DNA of 64,000 nucleotides from Heracleum sosnowskyi (lineage: Eukaryota > Streptophyta > Magnoliopsida > Apiales > Apiaceae), in NCBI GenBank assembly GCA_030848705.1, contig CM061235.1:132377228-132441227 (forward strand), read 5' to 3'. A model generated the notes under the pieces. That model saw only the letters and a program-made list of their open reading frames with translations. It did not search any database and was not told where the DNA came from. Below are positions 1 through 10,578 of this stretch, piece after piece; position 1 is the first letter of the stretch, and every line of letters begins with the position of its first letter. A program made the position numbers and the translations under genes.

Positions 1-1272
1 TCATGAAAGTCCTTATGGTGGCCATTCTGGACAGGAAGTGACATATAAAAAAATCTCTCAGTTTTTTACATGGCCAGGCATAAAGAAGGAGGTAAACGAA
101 TATGTCTCCTCATGTGACATTTGCCAAAGGATCAAAAGTGGAACTCAATTTCCAGGTGGACTACTATAACCACTTCCTGTACCAAATCAAATTTGGGAAG
201 ATATTTCTCTTGATTTCATTGAAGGGCTTCCAAAATCTGGGGATAAAGATTGCATACTAGTTGTTGTTGACAGGTTCTCAAAGGTGGGACATGTCATCCC
301 TTTATCTCATCCTTATACTGCTACTCATGTTGCTCAAGCCTTCTTTGATATAATCTATAGACTGCATGGTATGCCTAAATCTATTGTGTCAGACAGAGAT
401 AAGACATTTACTAGTGCATTCTGGAAGGAGCTTTTCTCTACAGATGGTACTAAACTCCAAATGAGTACAACCTATCATCCTCAGTCAGATGGCCAAACTG
501 AGAGGTTGAATAGGTGTCTGGAACAATATCTTAGAGCAATGGTCAGTTCTAGACCTAAACAATGGTGCAAGTGGCTACCACTGGCTGAGTGGTGGTATAA
601 TTCTTCTTTCAATACTTCTATCAAAATGAGTCCCTTTGAGGCCTTATATGGAGTGCAGCCCAGACAATTCTGTTTTCCAGCTGATTGTAGAACTATCAAT
701 GCCACTATTGAAGATTTTCAGATAAAAAGGGAAGCAATGAACACTCTGCTGCAAACTGCTATTCAACAAGCACAATAGAAGTATAAATTATATGCTGACA
801 AGAAGAGGAGGGAATTGGAGTTCCAGGTGGGAGATTGGGTATTCTTAAAACTTCAACCCTACAGGCAAGTTTCTGTAGTTGTGAGGAGGTATCTGAAACT
901 GGCTCACAAATACTTTGGTCCCTACCTGATCACTGCTAGGGTTGGTCCAGTGGCTTACAAACTGCAACTTCCTACTGAAAGACTTGTCCATCCATTTTTT
1001 CACATAAGTCTATTAAAAAAGAAGGTTGGGTCCAAGTATTCTACCACAACTGATCTACCTAAGCTAGGATATGAAGGACAGTTTTTGGTGTATCCTTATA
1101 AAATTCTACAAAGGAGATCAGTCAAGAAAAATAACAGGGCTGTGGTGCAATGATTGATACAATGGTCACACTCTATTCCCGAGGATGCCACTTGGGAAGA
1201 TACAGCTACACTACTAGAACAATTTCCAGATTTTAATCCTTGAGGACAAGGATGGTTTTAAGAGGGCGGCAC
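1..1272 (+). mobile_element. Ty3/gypsy pol 3' fragment (integrase and chromodomain-like tail), broken
   Basis: This is the 3' end of a gypsy polyprotein; the rest lies left of the window. Reading on the plus strand one sees a Cys pair of the integrase zinc finger (CDIC near 115-125), the integrase core with its DxxxF strand, the motif SDRDKTFTS (about 390-416) and YHPQSDGQTER (about 474-506). A C-terminal GDWVFLKLQPYR segment (about 830-862) follows, then a chromodomain-like stretch ending in EDATWED (about 1180-1200). Stops break the frame near 173, at 776-778 and at 1151-1153, so it is dead. A purine-rich tract (AAGAGGGCGG, 1259-1268) immediately precedes the LTR. The domain order and chromodomain-like tail fit a chromovirus; I cannot fix the clade. 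Confidence 0.85.
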
Positions 1273-1776
1273 TGTAACTATTTTGACTATTAAAATAGTT
1301 ACCTTTAAATTATTTAATAAAGTCTAAATTAGTGGAGGAGTATTTCTAAACGTTGTCGTTTAGAAACTTAGTGACAACATCTTTATTGGATCAGGTGCCA
1401 TAACGGTCCAAGGGAAGCTACTTATCAGCAATTGACACGTGTGCAACACCAGACTACTTAGAGAAAGCATGGGAGGAGAGTGGAGTAGTTTTTGGGAGCA
1501 AACACTTTCTTTTTGTATTTTTCTTTATTCAGTCCATGTTCTCTTATGAACTCTATGCAACTTTATCAATTAAGTACTTTACTTTTCAGTATTGCTTTTA
1601 CTTTCTTGTCAATTTAATTCCGGTTATTTCCCATCTTTGTCGGGTTACTACTTGGGTTGGTTATACCAGTTTGTGCTCTATGAGATCATATTTCTTAAAG
1701 TCATGGTTTAACATCGTTATTTCTACGGAACTTCAGAAATCGTTGAATAAAAAGATAAGCATCTGCTCATAATACA
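1273..1776 (+). repeat. 3' LTR of the gypsy fragment
   Basis: The sequence directly after the polypurine tract begins TGTAACTATTTTG, a normal LTR start. It is non-coding and AT-rich. The right edge is a guess based on an ACA end near 1776; the partner LTR lies outside the window, so the boundary and the target duplication cannot be checked. Confidence 0.55.
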
Positions 1777-2272
1777 AAAACTGAATCAGATTTGTTAAAT
1801 TGTACTTGGGCTATTAATTAATAGATCGATTTTTTTTTCATTTATAAAATTATAAACACAGATAAAACTCTGGTGGGGGTGGGGCAATGGCGAAACCAAG
1901 AAAGTCGAGAGTAATTATAATTCAAAAGATGATTGAAAGATAACCGTTAAACATTGACAATGTCTTTAAAACAAAATTCAGATAAACGCAGCACCCTGAA
2001 GTTACCATAAGGAATGTCCCATGGATGCTCTTAAAATTTACAGGTATAGTAACCTTGACGCCGAAAGTCCTTAATTCGAGCGGTAAGCCTAAGTATCTCC
2101 TCATCATCCGCATCCCCCCCTCCATGCTGACACAGTTTCAAATCCAGAGCAGCTCAAGTTCTTTGAATCCCCGCAATATCTGCACTAGACTTATCTTGTC
2201 AAGGACACAACCTTCGAAACGTAATAACTTTACACTTGCAAGTTTTGACACAATAGCTAACACTATACTGTT

Positions 2273-2631
2273 TTGAATTACAGTAGGCCTAGTGCGAGAA
2301 ATTTTTTTTGGTCTTCTTTATTCTTTTAAATTTTATTATTTTGAATTAGTGCACTTACAAAAATATGACTTGTAAAATTCAATCACATCTGAAATAACTT
2401 ATTCTTGCATTTATAGAAGCAAAGTCCTCGATCATATGTTCAATATCAATATTTTTCACCATATTGATGTGAGGACTTAAGAAATTTCAGCGATTGTAAT
2501 TTCAAAATAAATTCATATGCACTCATGCACATATGGATAAATATAATTTTGGGCCCCTTGATCCCAGTGGGCCTAGTGCGGTCACACCACCTGCACTGCT
2601 CCATGACCGGCACCGCTAACACTATACTGTT
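2273..2631. mobile_element. ~359-bp insertion with 17-bp target duplication in F-box copy A
   Basis: The 17-mer GCTAACACTATACTGTT occurs at 2256-2272 and again at 2615-2631. F-box copies B and C have no such insertion at this point. The inserted DNA is AT-rich inside and GC-rich at its right end, with GGCCTAGTGCG repeated directly at 2286 and 2570. A 17-bp duplication suggests target-primed retrotransposition (SINE or short LINE). However, no convincing pol III A or B box and no terminal poly(A) are seen, so the class is open. Confidence 0.6.
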
Positions 2632-2927
2632 GTCGATATCTGCCTGTCCAACAAAAAGCCCATTAAATTGTTTACAGTGAACGCTGATTTTGTCAATGAT
2701 TTCCACCAGATAGCTGCACTTTCCAATCCTTAACAACTCCAAACTCTTCCACTTGACAATGGGTTCTGGAATACTGTCTCCGTAATCACCCAATAATTTG
2801 TTAGGCAGTGCAAGAGTTTTCAAATTAGGGCATCTGAAATATAATTTTGATAAAAGAGATTAAAAACATATACATATTCAAAAATGCTAAACAAACAAAA
2901 AGAACGGTACAAGTTCAATTAAAATAA

Positions 2928-3321
2928 GGCTTATTGACCTTTTAGCCCTAAAGGTTTACTACCATATAACCATCGACCCTTGTGTTTTAAGGTACTGAAA
3001 TCATATCTTTCGACTCTTATACCGGTTAAGAATAAAAAATCAGTATAACTCGGATAAGCAAAACAAGCTTAAATCCATGTTTTAAAGACTGTTTTAAAGA
3101 TGACAGCCATCCAAACCAATAACCTTCCTGAAACCAAGCTTAAATCCATGTTTTAAACACTGTTTTTCCCATCCGAGTTATATCGGTTTTTTATTCTTAA
3201 CCGGTATAAGGGCTGAAAAGTATGATTTCAGTACCCTAGGGGTTAAAAGGTACAACTTTAAAACACAGGCGCTGATGTGTATATGGTAGTAAACCTTTAG
3301 GGCTAAAAGGTCATATATGCC
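2928..3321. mobile_element. Mutator-type MITE in the F-box intron
   Basis: The 394-bp element has long terminal inverted repeats: CCTTTTAGCCCTAAAGG near the left end mirrors CCTTTAGGGCTAAAAGG near the right end. It is flanked by the 9-bp duplication TTAAAATAA (2919-2927 and 3322-3330), the length typical of Mutator-like elements. An inner direct repeat (AAGCTTAAATCCATG at about 3069 and 3138) lies in the loop. It is non-coding and within an intron, so splicing need not be affected. Confidence 0.85.
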
Positions 3322-3689
3322 TTAAAATAAGTACTACTACAAGATTAAAATAATTACTCACACATCCAGAATGTATACGAGGTCCTCTTCCCTAATATCA
3401 TTCGGGAGCTCTAGTCTAGTATCACATCCTTGGCTCTGACGGACAACAAACTTAATCAATCCTGGAATATGATATGATTCCCCATTCTTTGATGCATCAG
3501 CTAATCTTGATTGGGAAACATCAACAGGAAAAACAAGTTCTTGCCAACATAAAGGGTTGAGAAGTGCTTGGTTCCACTGCCTGCATACAAATGGAATATC
3601 CAATAGCTTTGATTCTAAATCTAACCTCCGAAACACATTCACCAAACAATCTGAATTTAAATTCTCCCACACTCCGTCCATCTATCTCC

Positions 3690-4366
3690 AAGCGGTAATT
3701 AAGTAAAATACTAAATTAATACAAAAATAATACCGAAAAATGAGGTTTAAGTTCTTAACACCGAATGCTTAATTATACCGAATTAGATCAAGTAAAAATG
3801 ATAGGCAAATCTACAATACATATTACAATTAGGAAAATAAGTGATCATTGGGATGCAAGTACTTGACATCATTATGAAATAGCAGGCGTGACATGTCAAA
3901 GGTCTTAAAAAATGGTTTTGATCATTAATTCAAAATAGTAATGATTATGGGATTAGAAGTGATCACATATGTAACATGACATAACAGATACAGATGGTAT
4001 AGCTGAGGCATACATCCGAAAATACCTACCATCCGAAAACCTTACATTTTACAGCACAATCAAAACATTAAAAATAGTCGAACGCACAATCGAAACATGA
4101 CAGAACAATATTGAGATAGCAACACGAAGTAATGAGTATAGAAGTAACATACATACATTGAAAGAAATGAGTATTAAAGCTACCAAACTAGCTCGATGCC
4201 AGGTGCAATCTCCAGTCACATTTCTCAAACCTTATTTCTCAATAGCCGTGAAAATAAAGAGGGAATAATGTGCAACTCCTTAAAAAACCTCTGGGCTCTG
4301 ACAGTGCAATCGACAGCCACGCGACCCACTAACAAATTTATTTATTGCTTTTCCAATAGCTAGACT
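3690..4366. other. Intergenic DNA upstream of F-box copy A
   Basis: AT-rich, non-coding sequence between the F-box start and the 3' end of the LINE. It should contain the F-box promoter, but I see no clear TATA box or conserved element and no convincing gene. Confidence 0.5.
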
Positions 4367-4396
4367 TATTTTTTTTTGAAACCAAAGAAACTTCCA

Positions 4397-4948
4397 TTAA
4401 TCAAGAATCGAATCATACATAATAGTCTCCAACAATGACAATGGAGGAGACACAAACACATTGTAGCAATTTAGCGAACACGGAACGCGAGCCATCAAGT
4501 GGGCTGCCCGATTTGCTTGCTTTCTAACAAAATCTACCGAGATATCCTTCCTTTGATCTAGAATGTCGGGACACTGCTGCAACACATGGCCCAACTCCAT
4601 TTTATTCATAACTTCCTGCTGCAGAGCCCTTACAGTAAGGAGAGAATCACATTCCACCGTTATGTTCTGCTCATGAATCGATAAAATCCATAGTAAAGCT
4701 TCGCAGTCACCAATTGTTTCTGCCTCTAGCACAGAGATCTCACCTGCACATCTAATAGTCTTTCCCCCCTTAAAAATACCATTATGGTCCCTAAGAACCG
4801 TGCCTAGTGAGAAGAATTGCATTCCAGGAATTACCGAGGCATCAACCTTAAGCTTCAATTTGCTGATTTCATGTGTTGTCCATTTTTTCTTATCACTGGT
4901 CAATACACTCATGGTAGTTTTGCAAGCCAGTCTCCGTTTCGCCCACAA
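4397..4948 (-). pseudogene. LINE A RNase H-like domain
   Basis: A 183-residue reading frame with the RVT_3-type RNase H pattern common at the end of plant LINE ORF2: KVDAS, then EAETIGDCEALLW, then ECDSL, then FVRKQANRAAHLMAR. The acidic catalytic residues of the first three strands are present; the last is in the NRAAH context. It is separated by a stop at 4949-4954 from the upstream zinc-binding segment. This domain is absent from LINE copy B. Confidence 0.8.
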
Positions 4949-4954
4949 TTATCT

Positions 4955-6131
4955 CTATTCATCAATTTGATTTGAGCTCCATTGAACGATTACGGCTGGA
5001 GTGATAACTTTATCCTCCCAAACTTTCTTGTTTCTGGCGAACCAAACTCCCCACAGAACTGTAGCAATCTTCACTACCGTTTCATGAGCTTCATTACACA
5101 GTCTATCTAGTAACCAGGAAGATGCAGGTTCCACATATCTCATATCAAAATGAACTCCCACAATAAGCCAACATTGATTTGCAAACTCACAATCAAAAAA
5201 TAAGTGCAATAGGTGCTCTACATCTCTGCGGCACATAAGACACAAAATTGGAGTATTGACTCCTTTACACCGAAGCAGATTACGAATGGGAATATTATTC
5301 CTGCAACATCTCCAAAGAAAAACTTTTATTTTGTGAGGCAAATTCAAATTCCATAACTTACTCCACCCATTAGATTGAAATAACCCCGGAATATTAACAT
5401 GTTGAGAATGCCAGTAAGAATAGCCCGATTTAACAGGTATCTGCCATCATTAGATTGAACCCACGCTAACCTATCATTAGCTTAATGTTGAGGTATACGA
5501 GTTGCTAGAATATCACCCACATCAGTGTTACAGAAAACACTTGATACCCTCTGTTCATCCCAGACTTTTGAGCCCTGCAAAAAATATCTACTTATCTTCT
5601 CTTCTCGATCAACACTCAATGGATCAATCGCCTTAGCCAGAAAATTCTCCTTACCTCCCAACCAAGGGTTAGTATGAATATTTATGTCCTGTCCATTCCC
5701 GAGAACCCAATGATAACCTTTGCACATATCCTCCTTCGCTTGCCATATTCCAGACCAAATAAAATTAGACCCCTCACCACGCCCAACCTTAAACATGTGA
5801 TTATTCGGAAAATACCTTGCTTTGAACACACGAGCAACCAATGATTGAGGTTCAGTAATAAACTTCCAACAATGTTTGCTCAAGTGTGCGAGATTAAAAC
5901 CATGGAGATCCCGAAAGCCCAGACCCCCTTTGTTCTTAGACATACTCATCTTGTCCCATGCAAACCATTGTACACCTTTCGAGTTGAAGAATTTGATCTC
6001 CACCAGTAGCTGTTCATCATTCGTTCAATTTCTTTACAAAGAGATTTCGGAATGAGAAAGCACGACATACAGTAGGATGGGATAGATTGTGCCACACTTT
6101 TTAGTAACACCATTTTTCCTGCTCTTGACAA
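4955..6131 (-). pseudogene. LINE A RT C-terminal and zinc-binding (zf-RVT) region
   Basis: Fragments in several frames. 5946-6131 and 5482-6003 encode the LINE RT-connection region (MSMSKNKGGLGFRDL, ARYFPNNHMFKVG, IHTNPWLGG). 4955-5347 encodes the zf-RVT motif (LPHKIKVFLWRCCRNNIPIR, then CLMCRRDVEHLLHLFFDC). The frames are split by at least two frameshifts. The same segments are found in LINE copy B at 33104-34300. Confidence 0.8.
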
Positions 6132-6149
6132 TAATTTCGTAATCCACCC

Positions 6150-7091
6150 TTAAATTCGCTTCCAAACCTTAACTTTCACAAAATTAAAAACTGCCCTCTT
6201 CGACCTTCCTATGAGAGAAGGGAGGCCTAAGTACTTGCTTTCACTGAGGTCGTTACTAACACCAAGAATTCCAGTCATTTCATCCTGCTTATCTCTTCGC
6301 ACATTCACACTAGTGATCAAATTAGACAAACCTTCAACACAGAGGAGAAACAAATAGGGAGAGAGAGGGTCTCCCTGCCGAATGCCTCACCTTGGTATAA
6401 TGGGACCAATCGAAGAGCCATTGAACAGTATAGAGTAGGAGACCGTAGAGACGCATAACATAACCCACTGTATCCATTTAGTCGAAAAACCCATACTACA
6501 CATTCCATTCTCAAGATAGCTCCATTCCACTCGGTCCTACGCCTTACTAATAGCAACCTTTAACGCTACATCACCCTCTACACCACTTTTCCGCGCCTTC
6601 ATAAAATGTAATAGCTCAAACTCCACCAACACATTGTCGGATATGTACCTTTCAGGAACGAAGGCTGATTGATTCTCCGAAATGGCTACGGGAAGCACGA
6701 CCTTCAACCAATTCGCCAAGAGTTTTGCTAAGATTTTGTAAAGGACATTGCAAAGAGCAATGGGCCTTAGGTCCTTTACACTCTCTACATTCTCCTTCTT
6801 AAGAATCAACACTTCAGTTGTATCATTTAGATCAGTAGGAAAAGAACAAGAATGCAACCAATCTTTACAACACTGAAAAACATCACGGCCTAGCATTGCC
6901 CAAAAATGTTGAAAAAATGCTGGGTTTAAGCCGTCTGAGCCCGATGCCTTGTCAGGGTGCATCTGTTTTACTGCTAGTGAAAACTCTTCATACGTGAGCT
7001 CCACTGTCAAACCCACATTGTGATCCTCGGTAATGACTCGAGATCCTTCGTCTACATACTGCGAGATTATCTGATTTGATCCAACAAACAC
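6150..7091 (-). pseudogene. LINE A reverse transcriptase core, catalytic block deleted
   Basis: 6537-7091 encodes the RT entry segments (MHPDKASGSDGLNPAFFQ, LRPIALCNVLYKILAK, SENQSAFVPERYISDN). Later pieces lie at 6317-6556 and 6150-6353. Compared with LINE copy B (34464-34664) about 200 bp are missing near 6310, and the FADD-type catalytic box lies in the missing part. Copy A therefore cannot encode a working polymerase. Confidence 0.85.
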
Positions 7092-7092
7092 T

Positions 7093-7716
7093 TGTTGGGT
7101 CGCGCAACACCCGTTAACTTCACATTAGTATGATATTGTCCGCTCTGGGCCGTGGCCAAGCCCACACGGATTTGTTTTTGGGCTCCTCCCAAAAGGCCTC
7201 ATACTAATGGAGTTGTTTTCTGGCTGCTTATATTCAAGATAATTCTTCTTTATCTTATCGATGTGGGACTTTGGTTGACATCCACTCTACAATCTCCCCT
7301 CAATCGAAGAACCACCAATCTTGTAACTCTTATACCGCCGCCATTCATCTGTTACGCATCTTGCGGGACACGCCGCCCGACCACCTCAGTGTCAGGAAGA
7401 CTTTCGACACAAGTTGTCCAAGATCTCCGACCGTAGTTCTGGAGAGCCTCCCCTACACCACGCAACTTGCAGCCACAACCCCAGGATCAATTCTTAACCA
7501 TCGGCTCTGATACTACTTGTTAGGCCGCGCAACACCCGTTAACTCCACATTAGTATGATATTGTTCGCTTTGGGCCGTGGCCAAACCCGCACGGATTTGT
7601 TTTTGGGCTCCTCCCAAAAGGCCTCATACTAATGGAGTTGTTTTTTGGCTGCTTATATTCAAGATAATTTTTCTTTATCTTATCGATGAGTGACTTGGGT
7701 TGACACCCACTCTACA
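7093..7716 (-). mobile_element. TRIM (terminal-repeat retrotransposon in miniature) inside LINE A
   Basis: Two 199-bp LTRs (7093-7291 and 7518-7716) share ends TGTTRGG...CTCTACA and flank a 226-bp non-coding middle. On the minus strand the 5' LTR is followed at once by TATCAGAGCC, a primer-binding site for initiator tRNA-Met. The downstream LTR is preceded by the purine tract GAGGGGAGAT. LINE copy B reads straight through this point, proving insertion. Flanks are ACACT and ACACC, a 4-5 bp duplication. It has no genes and depends on other elements. It resembles widely shared plant TRIMs with PBS for tRNA-Met. Confidence 0.92.
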
Positions 7717-8604
7717 ACACCGAGGTAAAATACTCCTCCACAACACTACACATCTCTTCATGTCTAGAAACAGTCACCCCTTCATCAGTTATTAATTGAG
7801 AAACTTGGTTCGTTTTCTTATGACTAGTAGCAGGTCCATGAAAATTTTTCGAGTTTGAGTCACCCTCGGCTAGCCAGAAAACTTTAGCCCGCTGTTTCCA
7901 ATAAAGTTCTTCATGAAGCAACAACTCGTTTAATTTCTCTTTCTCCTCTAAATACTTTTTAACGCTGCTAGCATCTTTACAATCCACTAATTTGTCAATC
8001 ACCTCTTTCTGTTTAATCACTTTATCACGGAACTTATGAATGAAATTTTGACCCCACTTCGCCATAAAAGAAGACACCGAAATAAGTTTAGGAAGCAAAT
8101 GACTCGCTGGTAACTTATTCCAATACTGCGAAACCTCATTATGAAAACTTGGTTCCTTTAACCATGTATTTTCAAACTTGAATCTGAACTTTCTCTTCGA
8201 CACAATCACATTCATGAGCTCTAAAAAAATAGGGTCGTGATCAGAACAAGAAGTATTTATAACAAATAATTTGCAAAGAGGGATGAACCTGTGCCACCAA
8301 ACATTATTTGCAAAAGCTCTATCCAACCGCTCACGAACCCAATTTGGAGAACCCCTGCTCTTCTCCCACGTGAACTTTCCACCATTTAAATCCAGCTCTA
8401 CTAGAGAAGCATCATCTACAGTAAACCGAAAACCATCCATAAGAGATTGAGGGTGAAGGTTGCTACCCTCTTTATCTGTATACTATACAGAAGATCATTG
8501 AAATCACCAAAGATGCTCCAAGGAAGTTGAGACTTGGAAGCCAGCAGATTAATTAGCATATTATTTTCTTTTGTTTTATTGCTTTCCCGATTGTTAGCTG
8601 GAGT
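7717..8604 (-). pseudogene. LINE A endonuclease (EEP) C-terminal part
   Basis: 7712-8440 and 8416-8652 hold the C-terminal half of the apurinic-type endonuclease of plant LINE ORF2. Visible are PWSIFGDFNDLL, then WVRERLDRAFAN, then TSCSDHDPIFLEL with the SDH catalytic end motif, followed by the endonuclease-RT linker (WLAEGDSNSKNFH). The N-terminal half is missing through 5' truncation. A frameshift separates the two pieces. Confidence 0.85.
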
Positions 8605-8693
8605 GTTTAATTTTTGAAATTTATACAGCCTGCATTTCCAACGTGTACACATTACAGGATTAGTCGATGCTTCGGGTTCTTCATACTACTGTA
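8605..8693. repeat. Array flank segment X, unit 1
   Basis: This segment (TTTAATTTTTGAAATT...) recurs at 49163-49250 and 62202-62289. In the last copy no LINE is attached. It marks the tandem array unit that carries the F-box and peptide genes. Confidence 0.8.
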
Positions 8694-8797
8694 CTCCCTC
8701 TGTCCCAAAATAAGTGTCGCTTTGAATTTCTGCACATATTTTAAGGTGCGAAAAAAAGTGACTTCCACTAATTATTTTTTAGATTTTCTTTTTCTGA
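8694..8797. mobile_element. Left arm of a palindromic Stowaway-like MITE
   Basis: It starts CTCCCTCTGTCCCAAAATAA after TA (8692-8693). The arm is nearly the reverse complement of 32056-32161, which ends ...GGGACGGAGGGAG before TA (32162-32163). The unit at 49250 is uninterrupted (ACTGTATTGTTT), so the MITE inserted at TA, the Stowaway target. The pararetrovirus block separates the two arms. Confidence 0.85.
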
Positions 8798-10052
8798 AGA
8801 AATGCTTAAGGAAGAAGAAGAAGGGCCTTCAATGGTTCCTTTTTCTTTAGAACATGCCTGAGTATGAATAATTGGGGGAAATTCTTTCTGGACCTGGCCG
8901 ATAATTCTACAGTCTTTACATTGTAATTGGTTTTAAAATTATCTGTAAAAGTTGACTGGTAGATTTGTTTTGGATCTATGCTGGGAAATTAACTGTTTAA
9001 TATAAAGAGAATGATATAAAACTTTTGTATCATCTTTTCTATCATAAATAGGTTTGATAACTACAGAACCGGTTTGAATAAGAATATCTTTATAATAAGA
9101 TAAAGATTTATAAGGAGCAAATGGAATAAAATGCCATCCTGTGGGAAAGAAAAGGGCGGCAAGCATAATTGGGTCATTTTTTGGGTTCATAAATGTTTCC
9201 ACAAAAAATAAGTTTACTTCATAATTGACTATATATTCTGAATTTGACTGAGTAAAAGAAGGATAAAATTTTGGGACTACTTTACTGATTTCAGATGATC
9301 CAAATGGATCAAAAGAAGGAGGGGGACTAGCTAAAACAGTATTAAATGGCCTGGGTATTTGGCCTAAAACTTGAAACCTGTTTACTATGTCCACAGCCTG
9401 GACAGGATTAACTGGATGAGGTATAATTGTTCCTCTGGGAACGAGATTAAGATTACTAACAGAAGAAGAGTTTCCTCTACCTCCTCTACCTCTAGAATTA
9501 CTTCCACCTCTGACACTCATTTTGTCTCTCCTATTTGCAGAAACTCTCTGGTTAGAAAATCAGGGATAGAATTTTCACTTCCTTTAATATATTGTATATC
9601 GAAATCAAATATGCTTAATAATGCTTGCCATCTAGCAAAAATCTGTTTTGATGCAATGTTTTGAACATCTTTTTCTAAAATATATTTTGCTGACTGACAA
9701 TCAATTCTAACTAAAAACTTTTGATTTAAAAGTTAATGCTGAAATTTATTGATACATAAAACTAGGCTTAAAATCTCTTTTTTTGATAGTTGAATAGTTT
9801 TGTTGGGTAGTATCCCAAGCACCTGAATGAAAACAAACAATTTCTTCGTGGGAAGAGGGATTTAACTTTTGTTTGAGGATTCCTCCAAATCCAATTTCAG
9901 AGGCATCAGTTTCTACAATTTTGAATGCAGAAGGATTGGCTATACCGAGACATGGAAGTGTCTTGACATATTTTTTAATATCTTGGACGATTGAAGTATG
10001 AATAGAAGTCCAAGGTGGGGGATTATTCTGTAATCGATCGAACAATGGTTTA
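8798..10052 (-). pseudogene. Endogenous pararetrovirus fragment, inverted and mosaic
   Basis: Reverse-complement pieces of the pararetrovirus at 24141-31860, in three blocks. 8796-8908 matches the ORF2 3' part (about 30810-30922). 8909-8979 matches the ORF1 start (about 24544-24616). 8980-10052 matches ORF2 5' and the end of the RT/RNase H frame (about 30335 down to 29262). Joints share a few bases (for example around 8907-8911). The stop codon seen in the main copy at 29668 is not present in this fragment, so it comes from a different or earlier copy. It is only a remnant. Confidence 0.9.
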
Positions 10053-10578
10053 ATATTAACTCAAACACCATTATTCTGATTTAAAATTACCATCCTAATT
10101 ATTCCAGTTATTCTGATAAAATTAGTCACCACTCTTACTGTAGACCACCTAGTGTCATTACCAAAAATCCTTTGTAAGTCTCAGGTTAGAGAAGTGTTGG
10201 ATAAGGGTGTTAGACATAGGTATGTGTGTGCTTAAGGTAAGAAGGTATGAACTAATGTTCCCAGAATCACTTTAGGTAATCAAAAACAGTTAAAAACAAT
10301 ATTAATGAATAGACTCTTTAGGTCTAGTTCCTCAGTTAGCTCGAGGTCACCGATGACGTCGATCCCTGATATTATTAACCAAGAAGAACATAGTTATGAA
10401 AATATTAGTCAAGATTTAGGAAATTGGAATATACCCAGTATAGATCCAAAACAAATCTACCAGTCAACTTTTACAGATAATTTTAAAACCAATTACAATG
10501 TAAAGACTGTAGAAAAAATATATGCTATTAACAAAGAACACGAAAACTGAGATTTTCGTAACAAGAGAAAAGATTAAT
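10053..10578 (+). pseudogene. Endogenous pararetrovirus fragment: leader and ORF1 5' end
   Basis: 10053-10100 is linking sequence I cannot place. From about 10101 the plus strand matches the leader and ORF1 N-terminus of the main copy (24208-24652). At 10549 it jumps to an internal ORF1 stretch (25608 onward) and is cut at 10578 by the long-LTR element. It continues at 24091-24140. It is head-to-head with the inverted fragment on its left. Confidence 0.9.

Larger units (their letters stand above)
1925..3681 (-). pseudogene. F-box/LRR protein, SKIP19/FBL23-like, copy A (pseudogene)
   Basis: Exon 1 (3362-3681) starts at ATG 3681 and encodes an F-box (NLNSDCLVNVFRRLD, then FVCRQWNQALLNP), the SKP1-binding domain of SCF ubiquitin ligases. 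It ends at a GTGAGT donor (3361-3356). Exon 2 begins after a CAG acceptor (2836-2834) with CPNLKTLALPN and carries LRR-like text related to copies B and C. It is broken in three ways. A 359-bp insertion with a 17-bp direct repeat (2256-2272 and 2615-2631) interrupts the LRRs. A stop codon follows ELELLWI near 2145. A C-run near 2115 shifts the frame before the conserved acidic DDEEIL-type motif. The intron carries a MITE. It is the only copy in the window that keeps the F-box exon. The family assignment is firm; specific substrates are unknown. Confidence 0.8.
4367..8604 (-). mobile_element. LINE (L1-type non-LTR retrotransposon) copy A, 5'-truncated
   Basis: On the minus strand the order is C-terminal part of an endonuclease (8604-7717), reverse transcriptase (7091-6150), RT thumb and zinc-binding region (6131-4955) and an RNase H-like domain (4948-4397). 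A short A-run follows (T-run at 4367-4377 on the plus strand). ORF1 and the endonuclease N-terminus are missing, a usual result of incomplete reverse transcription. The right end meets the same flank as LINE copy B, so both descend from one insertion. A TRIM has inserted at 7093. Many frameshifts make it inactive. Confidence 0.9.

Noticed and set aside
1536..1772. Plus-strand 78-codon frame
   Set aside because: It lies within the gypsy LTR and has no protein-like features or relatives in the window.
7152..7510. Two overlapping plus-strand frames of about 80-94 codons
   Set aside because: They lie within the TRIM (LTR and middle), which is non-coding and oriented on the other strand.
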